DNA from: Paratrimastix pyriformis
Lineage: Eukaryota; Preaxostyla; Paratrimastigidae
Reading direction: 5' to 3'
Assembly: GCA_027972325.1 (NCBI GenBank)
Contig: JAPMOS010000078.1
Coordinates: forward strand, 155,001-176,855
DNA: 21,855 nt
The position numbers were made by a program, and so were the translations under genes. This document shows, piece after piece, positions 11,933-18,783 of this stretch (its first letter is position 1; every line of letters begins with the position of its first letter). The notes under the pieces were generated by a model, which saw nothing but the letters and a program-made list of their open reading frames with translations, was not told the DNA's origin and searched no databases.

Positions 11933-14766
11933 AGCCAGTGCCTCAGGTGCAAGACGGCGGGAGGGCCTTTCGCAACCGGGGGCGACGCGGCGGCGGACGG
12001 GGAGGCCGCCGTCTCTAAGAGTCTGGAGAGCCCGCCACTGACCAGGGCCGGACGGAGGCTCCGTGCGTTGTTCGAGGTGGAAAGCCTGGGACACCGGATA
12101 CCTCCGATGCTGCATGAGGGCCAGCCCACGTCTGTGGCCGCGCTGAGGGGGCCATCGTTCGCGGGGGCAGCGGTGGGTCCGGCCGGGTCCACGCTGCCCA
12201 CGGGGCCCCTGCTGCTGATGCCGCCTGAGCTGCATGCGCCGCCTGCGCGGTCGCCTGTGGCTGGCCCGTCGGGGTCGGCGCCGTCCCCGGGGCCCGCGCT
12301 GCCTGTGCCCTCGGCCCCGCCTGCTGTGCCGCTGCCGGGTGTCGCCTCGGCCGCCGCTCCGCCGGTGCCTGGCCCTCGGCCGGGTGCTCTCGCCTTGGGG
12401 GGCCGCCGCTTGTCGGTGCTGCCGGCCGGGCCGCTCGGGTCCGCGTCTGGGGGTTCGGTGGCTGGCCCGTCGGGGTCGCCGCCGTCCCCGGGGCCCCAGC
12501 TACCGGTGCTCTTGGCTCCGCCTGGGGCGCCGCCTGCGATGCTGCCTGGACTATCTAGGCCTGCCTTGCCCGCGCCGTCTGGTGGCCCGGTGCCGTTGCC
12601 GCCTGGCCTTTTGCCGGTGCGCTTGCCGCACGGGTGGCCGTCGTTTGCGGGTGGCCGCGTCCCGATGCCTTCGGGGCCTTTGTCGGTGCGCTTGCCGCTT
12701 GTGGGGCCGTCGTTTGCGGGGGCAGCGAGTGGCCCGCCGCTGTCCTCGGGGCCCTTTCTGCTGATGCCGCCCGCGCCGCATGCGCCGCCTGCGCTGCCTG
12801 CGCGGCCTGGTCTCTGTCCGCCTTCGCGGGCCTGGCCGGTCTCTGGGCCTTTGTTTCCGCAGCCTGTGTGGTATTCCGCGCCGCGCGGTTTCCCGATGGT
12901 CCAGTGGATGCCTTTTGCTGCTCCGCATGTCTGGCCGGCCGGTCCCCGGGTGGCGCCCCTTGTGGCGCTCCCGGCACCCGGTCTCTCCCTGCTTCGGGAC
13001 GCTTCGCCGAGTGGCCGATCGCTCGTCTTGCCGGTGCAATTTCCACAGCGGCCGGCGCAATGGAACGCTGAGGTTGGGCTGAGCCCGATCGGACCCAAGC
13101 CGCCCCCGGGCCCCGTGCCCGAGGATCTCCCGCCTGCTGCCTCCTTGGACCTGAGGTGCTCTCCCCCAGCACCTCCCGAGCACTTTCGGGCCCTCTGCTG
13201 GAATGTGTCCAGCATCCGCGCACGGAACCGTGCCCAGGCGGTGGCAGCTCTGTCCCGCGGAGTCCAGGCCGTCTTTCTGACCGAGACCTGGCTCTCCGAC
13301 CAAGAGGCCCCCCACATCCAGGGTTTCCGCTGGTTTGCGGAAGGCCACGCGAGCTGGATCGGCGAACGTCCCTCTGGCGGGGTCGCCCTTGGTCTCTCCG
13401 GGCCCTGGGCCCAAGGAGCCCGCCGTCTATCCCCCCCCTGCCTGCACGACTGCACGGTATGGGTCGTATCAAGGGGCGTTCTCTTTGGTGCATGCTACTT
13501 TAAGCCACGGAGCTTCGGCGCCGATACGGCTGGGGAATTCTTCGAGTGCATCCGCAACCTGCGCCCCCCTGCAGCCCCTGTGGTGATCGCCGGCGATTTT
13601 AATGTGCATGTCCCCTCCCCCTCGGACAACGGCAATGAGCAGGGGGAACTTCTGCAGCTGCTGGCTGAGCAAGCCGGGCTCACCATCGCGGCCCAGGATG
13701 GGGACGCCCCGCTCCCAAGCTATGACCCTGGGGGCTTGAGGCATGTATCCACCAAGGTGGATTATTATCTGCTGGACGGCCTCCAGCAACCGCGGGAAGT
13801 GGTGGCACCGCGGGCGGCCAGCCGCAATCTGCTGGACCCGATGGGCCAGGAGGTCCCGGATTCAGCGTGCGAGCACCGCGCTGTCCACCTCTCAGGCACA
13901 GTCCGCGTCGCCCCGCCCCCGCCCAGGCGCAAGGGTCGCACCAAGCCGCGGTGGGCCTGGTGCTTGGACAAGGCCAACTGGGCCCATTTCGAGGAGGAGG
14001 CATCCCTCGGGGCTGCCGACCTCCTCTCCCGCCTGGAGGCGGACACCAAGAGTCTGGCCTCCCCAGAGCTGCTGAAGTTGAGATGGGACCAATTGCTGGC
14101 TCTTCTCCGCCGCGCTGGCAGGGAAGCGGTTGGAAGGAAGCGGGTCACCGCGGCCTCCCGAGCATGGTGGACCCCTCGGCTCGCTGATCTGTGGCGGGCC
14201 AAGATGGCCCAGAGGAGAGGCCCCGGGGTGAAGGCAGCCCGCAGCGCCTTTCGGCGGGAGGCCCGAGCGGCGAAGAGCGGCATGATGGCCGAGTTCCGCC
14301 TCTCGGGGGAGCGATCCTGGTGGTCCCTCACACGGCTCTTGGGGGAGGAGCACCCTGAAGAGGCCGACCAGGAGCTGGGGGTGGGCCTCGAGGAGTTCAC
14401 GGCCCACTTCCGCAAGGTTGGAGAGATGCTGCCCGGGCCACCGCCGCCGTTAGCCTCGAGTTTGAGCCGCCGTCAACAGGCCGGATGGCAGCCACCATGG
14501 ACAGGCCGCTCACTCGGGAGGAGGTGGAGCTGGCCCTGGGGGATCTGCGGAGTGGCGGAGCGCCGGGACCGGACGGCATCCCCCCGCTGTTCCTGAAGCG
14601 GGCAGGGTCAACGTTCACCGAAGCCCTCCGCCTCTTCTTTGAGCTCACCTGGCGGTGGGGCCTGTGGCCGGAACAGTGGCGCCTCTCCCACTTGGTACCG
14701 GTCCACAAGAGCAAGGGAGGCCAGAACCCGACCGCATACCGCCCGATTGCCCTGGCCCCAGTGGCC
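11933..14766 (+). pseudogene. LINE ORF2 remnant: Pro-rich leader, AP-type endonuclease, start of reverse transcriptase
   Basis: The frame is open from 11933, with the first in-frame ATG at 12107, and overlaps the ORF1 end. About 370 residues of Pro/Ala/Gly-rich sequence contain degenerate repeats (PSFAG, GPLLLMPPELHAPPA near 12140-12240 and GPFLLMPPAPHAPPA near 12750-12800). An exonuclease-endonuclease-phosphatase domain runs from about 13184 to 13900: CWNVSSIR, the catalytic Glu in FLTETWLS, VIAGDFNVH, TKVDYYLL and the terminal His in CEHRAVH. A linker rich in Arg, Lys and Trp follows. One frame change near 14440 separates it from MDRPLTREEVELALGDL and the opening reverse-transcriptase motifs GGAPGPDGIPPLFLK and NPTAYRPIAL. 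The catalytic YxDD region is absent because sequence ends at the next element. The long antisense frames here are shadows. Confidence 0.85.
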
Positions 14767-15440
14767 GTTGTTGTTGTTGTTGTTGTGATACTATTTCGAC
14801 TGCCAGTAACTGCGCGCAAAACACAGAAAACTGAAACAGAAGAAAATCCGTTCATCCGGTCGAAACCGGCGGGTAACATGCCGACCTACACCCCCTCAGG
14901 GGTAGGCGCACAGACGGCATGGCGGGAAAGAGAGAGACTGGAATGTCGCCAGGAAACAGAATCGTTCAAACACTTGACAGCAAACAGAAGGAACATCAAA
15001 AGAAAGAACGGGGCAAGGGGGGGGACAAAAGGATCCAACACTGAGACACGGGACACGAGGAACAATGAAAGGGGGCGAAGGAATCAAAAGACAAGAACAG
15101 TTAGAACGAAAAATATTCCCGAACCCAGCCTGAGGGGGGGGCGGAACCCATCCACCATGACCTACCACCTCGGTAGGACAGGCGCACGGGCCCCTGAATC
15201 CACCACCCCCACACACGTAGCTCCCTTCCCAAAGGCCCACGGTTGGCAACAGGCGAGAGGTCGGAGAGGCTAATCTTCGGAGGCGCGGAAGTAGCAGCAT
15301 GGTCGGGCGTCGAGGTAGCACGAGCGGGCGCAGCAGGCACAGCAGACAAAGGGGACACACCAGCAGCAACTGAGGCAGCAACAGGGGCAACAACAGGGTG
15401 TTCCAGGGTTTCTGTGGACGCTATAGACGTTGAGATTTCT
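14767..15440 (-). mobile_element. Element A': reversed relative of element A, truncating the LINE
   Basis: On the minus strand this ends AATAGTATCACAACAACAAC at 14767-14795, matching the end of element A (AATAGTATAACACAC). Its 3' UTR (14796-15100) and C-terminal coding module (from 15101 upward) also match. On the plus strand the tail lies directly against LINE ORF2 at CCAGTGGCC, 14758-14766. I found no copy of that flank on the other side, so either the target duplication is lost or the insertion came with a deletion. Similarity to element A fades near 15400; the 5' end at 15440 is an estimate. Confidence 0.7.
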
Positions 15441-15580
15441 ATAGAAAAAAGCCCGACGCTCTGGCCTCCGGGTTTTCGTGGACAGACCCTCCCCACTCGG
15501 CCTGTCTGTAGTGAGGGCCCGCGGGTTTTCATGAACAGACCCTCCCAAATCCTCCTTGCTTCGCTTTCACCTTGCATCAC
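15101..15580 (-). CDS. Coding tail of element A' with an upstream repeat, remnant
   Basis: The minus-strand frame runs from about 15580 to the TAG/TAA-type stop at 15101-15103 and ends in a Trp-rich block like element A's (WWMGSAPPSGW). Its middle is Ala/Pro-rich, similar in style to element A. The first part contains a tandem repeat of about 66 bp: GGGTCTGTTCATGAAAACCC near 15520-15546, GGGTCTGTCCACGAAAACCC near 15467-15490, and a weaker third copy near 15405-15430. This repeat is not seen in element A and may lie outside the insertion. No true start codon is established. Confidence 0.45.
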   Translation of the reverse strand: MMQGESEARRIWEGLFMKTRGPSLQTGRVGRVCPRKPGGQSVGLFSIEISTSIASTETLEHPVVAPVAASVAAGVSPLSAVPAAPARATSTPDHAATSAPPKISLSDLSPVANRGPLGRELRVWGWWIQGPVRLSYRGGRSWWMGSAPPSGWVREYFSF

Positions 15581-15662
15581 CCTGACGCACTTCCTCCTCC
15601 TTTTTTCGAGAGAAAACGTCGAGCCTCTTTTTCTCTAATTTCGGATCATAAAGAGAACCAGA

Positions 15663-16902
15663 TTAATTACTATCGTCTCCGTCTTGGGGATTGGTGTTGT
15701 AGTCGTTGTTGCCAGTGTCGTCATCCGACGGAGGGTAGTCCTTATCGCCGACAAACCATTCATCTTCGTCATCATCTTCGTCATCATCTTCGTCATCTTT
15801 CGGCACGGATTCCGGCACGGGTTCGGGCTCAGCCACAAGGACAGGAAGGGGCAGAGGAAGGGGCCCAGTTAAGAGGAAGTCCCAAAGGGTAGGAAGCTCG
15901 CGCGCGCAGGTGCTGGTGCGGAACTTGTGGCACTGAATCGACCAGTCATAGGTCTTCCGTTCGTCCGCGGAGAGAGAGAGGTATTCACGTTCGCAGGCCA
16001 GGAATACCTTGGGGAACTGTTCTCCGTAGTAGTCAGTGCGCTCCAACAGGGAACGGTCACGAAGAACCCCCCTGAGGTAGAAGGGGAAAGAGCGTTCCCA
16101 GAGGACGATCTCATCGAGCCTCATCGGGCCCTCGATGGGGTGGTCGATGTCGAATGCAGCCTCGGAATCAAGGAGCAGGGTAATGATCAAGGCTCTTGCT
16201 GACAGGCCCTGTAGGTCTGCGACGTATCAGAACGAGCGTCCGCTGGTCAAGGAAAAAGACGCCACCGAAGGCGAGAACCATCCGGGCGAGTACCTTGTGC
16301 AACTCAACACAGATGGGAGCGGAGAAATCGTACTCAGTCAACGGCTTCAAAAAGTGAACGGGGACGATGAGGCCGGGATTCAGATGATTCGTGTTCGGGA
16401 ACCAACTTGCCAGCAGCTTGGGGAAGATCCGTTCGTAAAAAGCCTGTCGGCTTAGGTGCACCTCGGTCTTGTCCTCCGGTTGAAAGAAGTCGTAGGTCCT
16501 GGAGGAGAGGCATGAGAAACCCACAACACATCAGGGAAAACAGTAAACAGACCGATTGAGCGGGGGAGCAGCGGACTTCGGAGCCGGGGGGGGTTGAGGC
16601 TGAGCCGGCTGGGGCTGAGGCGACGGCTTGGCCTGGGGGGCGGGCTGCGGCGGCTTGGCCTGGGGGGCGGGCTGCGACGGCTTGGCCTGGGGGGCGGGCT
16701 GCGGCGGCTTGGCCTGGGGGGCGGCTTCGCCTGGGGTCCGGCCTTGCCTGGGGGGCGGCAGCTTGCCCTGGCTGGCTCGTGGCGTCATGCCGGGAAGGGG
16801 CTCAGGAAGGGGCTCAGGAAGGGGCTCAGCCTGGCGAGACCGAGTCCGTCTGCTAAGCATGGCATGACTTGCGTGCTTCCTCTGCATTTTGGCGGTTTCC
16901 AT
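15663..16902 (-). CDS. Three-exon host gene: Pro-rich N-terminus, globular core, acidic C-terminus; function unknown
   Basis: Exons on the minus strand are 16902-16553, 16498-16261 and 16208-15663, giving 377 residues from ATG 16902 to TGA/TAA-type stop at 15663-15665. Intron 1 is 54 nt (GTCTGT...CTCCAG). Intron 2 is 52 nt (GTCTTT...CTACAG); an 85-nt version with donor GTACTC at 16293 also keeps the frame. Residues 1-115 are basic then Pro/Ala/Gln-rich, with four near-perfect 24-bp units coding PQAKPxQPA. The core (about 117-310) looks globular: RQAFYERIFPKLLASWFPN, LIITLLLDSEAAFDIDHPIE and LWERSFPFYLRGVLRDRSLL. The tail is acidic (DDEDDDEDDDEDEW), then Asn/Asp-rich. I recognise no family. 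The unspliced frames overlap at 16168-16190, so a frameshift is the alternative to intron 2. Confidence 0.6.
16625..16730 (-). repeat. 24-bp coding minisatellite in exon 1 of the minus-strand gene
   Basis: On the plus strand the unit is GGCTTGGCCTGGGGGGCGGG plus four bases, about four copies, nearly identical. Since 24 is a multiple of three, copy-number change would not break the frame. It codes PQAKPPQPA/PQAKPSQPA. Confidence 0.85.
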
Positions 16903-17040
16903 GCGGGATACTCCAGGGGGTAACAGCCACTCTTTTCAAAACCAGGAAGTTCAAAATCAGACACAAGGAAAGCGGGAAGAAGGTCGCGGAGGGGAAAAAT
17001 CAACCGACTTGAAGAGGCTGTCCCGAGGGAGGAGAGCAGC

Positions 17041-17090
17041 GGGAAGTGTAGGTGCGGAACTGGTGGCTCTGAATCGACCAGTCAGATCAA
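17041..17090 (-). pseudogene. Diverged fragment of the last exon of the neighbouring minus-strand gene
   Basis: 17048-17086 matches 15909-15947 in 35 of 39 positions on the same strand. It reads DWSIQSHQFRT where the gene reads DWSIQCHKFRT. Flanks do not match, and the rest of the gene is not seen nearby. It lies about 140 bp upstream of that gene's ATG, so it looks like the remnant of a tandem paralogue, or possibly the end of a related gene whose other exons were displaced by the AT-rich block. Confidence 0.55.
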
Positions 17091-17149
17091 ATCGAGAGGC
17101 CACAGGACTATTTCTCACGCCATCTCTCTGTTTTTTTCCCCTTCTAGGA

Positions 17150-17212
17150 CGAACTACGGCTGGCACACGCTCTTCTTGGTGATCCACGCTGACGGGTTCC
17201 GCACAACATAAA
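17150..17212 (+). other. Possible isolated terminal exon
   Basis: A strong acceptor-like tract, CTGTTTTTTTCCCCTTCTAG (17130-17149), is followed by a frame reading TNYGWHTLFLVIHADGFRTT and TAA at 17210-17212. The composition is protein-like, but 20 codons are too few to be sure, and no partner exon was found. It ends just where the AT-rich block begins. Confidence 0.25.
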
Positions 17213-17297
17213 AGTTTTTGTCGAACAATAGATAGTAGTTATAAAAGGAGAGTTCTGAGACAATCGATTTTCACACACAATTTTTCACGCTTGCGTT

Positions 17298-17680
17298 GTT
17301 ATTTGAGGCAAAAATCGATTTCTTCAGAACAAAATCTTTTTTTCTCATTATTTTTTATCGAAAAGGAGCATTTTATTTTATCAGCTTTGAATGATTTAAG
17401 CATTAATTGTCTCGAGCTACAAACGTTATTTGAGGCAAAAATCGATTTCTTCAGAGCAAAATCTTTTTTCTCAATGTTTTTTAAGTAAAACGAGCATTTT
17501 ATTTTAATCAGCTTTGAATGATTTAAGCATCAATTCATTCGAGCTACAAACGAAATTAGAGGCAAAAAGCGAATTCTCCATGCATTTTCAATTTTTTTTC
17601 CATTTTTTGTCCCAGAAATTATTTTGCCATTTTTGTCAAATCAAACAATTCAATCATCTTAAGCATCAAACGAAAGAGAA
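17298..17680. repeat. Three 127-bp tandem repeats
   Basis: Units begin at 17298, 17425 and 17552, marked by GTTATTTGAGGCAAAAATCG (third copy GAAATTAGAGGCAAAAAGCG). Each contains the AGCATTTTATTTTA and CAGCTTTGAATGATTTAAGC blocks or a worn form of them. Copies one and two are close; the third is decayed and shortened. The short minus- and plus-strand frames here come from the repeat. They are probably non-coding repeats at the edge of the virus-like block. Confidence 0.85.
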
Positions 17681-18135
17681 TTCAATCAGAAACAGCTTAT
17701 CTCTTCATTCAAAATAAAATTGTGACAAAAGTGCTTTTCAAAAGTGATCATTAAATAATGCATCAATCTTAAGTAAATAATGCATTCTTTTTGATTGAAT
17801 CAGCTCAAATAATTGATTCTAAGAAAATGGAAAAGTATGACAAAATGATAAAACAATATGAAATTTGATTTCAGCACCGAGCTCTTTAAAGCGAAAATTT
17901 ACTCAGCTTTGACATGAATTGAAAGAGAAATCAATCAGATTTACCTTCTATTTCAAAGAGATAAAAAACAGCGTTTCATCATTTGAGCTCTGAGTGTTTT
18001 AAGATGATAATTCAATGAGCTACTGATGATATAATGAGGAATATCTCATCAGAATGCGCACTCATTATAATCACTGAATCAGTAAAGGTATTTTAAGAAA
18101 AATTATTATCTATAGTTAGTATATAATAACCACTA
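17681..18135. other. AT-rich non-coding stretch upstream of the whole ORF
   Basis: No gene is seen. AAATAATGCAT occurs twice (near 17753 and 17775), and GAAAGAGAAnTCAATCAGA twice (near 17671 and 17920). Just before the ATG at 18136 lies TATCTATAGTTAGTATATAA, a plausible promoter. A TCTA core in an AT-rich setting resembles late promoters reported for some giant-virus relatives (inference). Confidence 0.4.
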
Positions 18136-18783
18136 ATGTCAAGCAAGCAATCTGTTGAGTCTGATATGCCAGTTGTGATCATTCCGAACGATTTTGTAGT
18201 GAAGAAAGTGTCAATTGAAACCTTATCTGAATCGTCCAGGAAGCAAGAGAAGACAATGAAGATGTGTCACATCGAACATAATGGAAATAACCTATTAGTT
18301 CAGACGCCACAGATCGACTTAGGACCTTATGGAGTGAACTTTTACGAGAACACTAAAACCATCAGGTTACCAGTTGAGAATGTAGGCGATGACTTTAAGA
18401 AGATGATAGACAAGCTCGAGAAGTACTGTCAAAACAATGTTGAAAGCATAGTGAATGGTACTTTTGAAGAAGGCAAACCAGATGAATTTAAATACAAATC
18501 ATTTGCAAAGACGAGTGATAATGACAAGTTTCCGAGCTACTATAAAGTAGCAGTTGGATATGCAGACACACTGTATCCGAGTGTCTTCAGAAAAGATGAA
18601 GACGGTGAAGTTAAACAGGACACAACAATACAAACAAACGAGGATTTACGGAAAGCCGTCAATCCAGGGAGCGCAGTTAAAATGATAGTCCAACTTAAGG
18701 GAATCTCAGCCTCATGCAAACAGCTACTTATAGTGAAAGAAGGGAAGAAGAAAGCAGACAATTCAAAGTCTCTTTTTGCTTAA
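18136..18783 (+). CDS. 215-aa viral-type protein, possibly single-stranded-DNA-binding-like
   Basis: A clean ATG-to-TAA frame in AT-rich code. The N-terminal third ends in HIEHNGNNLLVQTPQIDLGP followed by YGV; a middle part has IRLPVENVGDDFKKMIDKLE; the C-terminus has a predicted strand AVKMIVQLKGISAS and a Lys-rich tail. The order 'LLVQTPxxxxPYGV ... F...LE ... strand near the end' is how I remember a conserved ~200-residue family in algal large DNA viruses, treated as uncharacterised or ssDNA-binding. That assignment is from memory and tentative. Its TAA overlaps the stop of the converging fibre gene by two bases. The usual Trp-rich C-terminal strand is not obvious here. Confidence 0.45.
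   Translation: MSSKQSVESDMPVVIIPNDFVVKKVSIETLSESSRKQEKTMKMCHIEHNGNNLLVQTPQIDLGPYGVNFYENTKTIRLPVENVGDDFKKMIDKLEKYCQNNVESIVNGTFEEGKPDEFKYKSFAKTSDNDKFPSYYKVAVGYADTLYPSVFRKDEDGEVKQDTTIQTNEDLRKAVNPGSAVKMIVQLKGISASCKQLLIVKEGKKKADNSKSLFA

Larger units (their letters stand above)
5674..12018 (+). pseudogene. LINE ORF1 remnant (nucleic-acid-binding protein), interrupted by two insertions
   Basis: The ATG at 5674 opens a frame starting MSTMNGMETPSSPPNSP. A helical, charged segment follows (about 6255-6530, with WVEQPVVGTSKKDLIPALARLL), then a long Pro/Ala-rich linker. A second structured segment (about 7240-7540, with LLEAVGPHLRGTHDPLVFER) is followed by 24-bp repeats coding DQxPPAPG (about 7591-7662), and an aromatic/basic stretch (MSIHYGPRKRYCYVELP) at 9292. 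The end is Arg/Gly-rich (FRNRGRRGGGRGGRRL) before TAA at 12016-12018, a likely RNA-binding RGG tail. Frame changes fall near 6090 (six-C run), 6260, 6655 (seven-G run), 7230, 7340 and 11907. ORF1 proteins of LINEs bind the element RNA; that role is inferred from position and the RGG tail. The early part (5674-6100) could instead be unrelated host sequence. Confidence 0.6.
5674..14766 (+). mobile_element. APE-type non-LTR retrotransposon (LINE), decayed, with two nested insertions and no 3' end
   Basis: ORF1 pieces occupy 5674-7821, 9264-9423 and 11486-12018; ORF2 follows to 14766. Two other elements interrupt ORF1 (7822-9253 and 9424-11485). Both junctions carry target duplications, and taking out each insert with one duplication gives a continuous frame, which places all three blocks in one element. 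The ORF1-ORF2 order, an apurinic-endonuclease-like domain before the reverse transcriptase, and the lack of LTRs define an APE-type LINE; the clade (Tad1, I or L1-like) is not resolved. The element stops within the first reverse-transcriptase motifs, against the simple-repeat tail of a reversed element. The 5' end is set at the first plausible ORF1 ATG and may lie up to 90 bp further left. At least seven frame changes show it is dead. Confidence 0.8.

Noticed and set aside
11875-13455. 526-aa open frame on the minus strand
   Set aside because: It is the antisense of LINE ORF2's GC-rich Pro-rich and endonuclease region; composition (Gly/Arg/Ala) is that of a shadow frame and the plus strand shows clear endonuclease motifs.
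12551-13493. Further minus-strand frames of 287-312 aa
   Set aside because: They are Arg/Pro/Gln-rich shadows of LINE ORF2 caused by high GC.
15572-16455. Plus-strand frames opposite the acidic-tailed gene
   Set aside because: The minus-strand exons have better composition, a real ATG, splice sites and a tandem paralogue fragment on the same strand.
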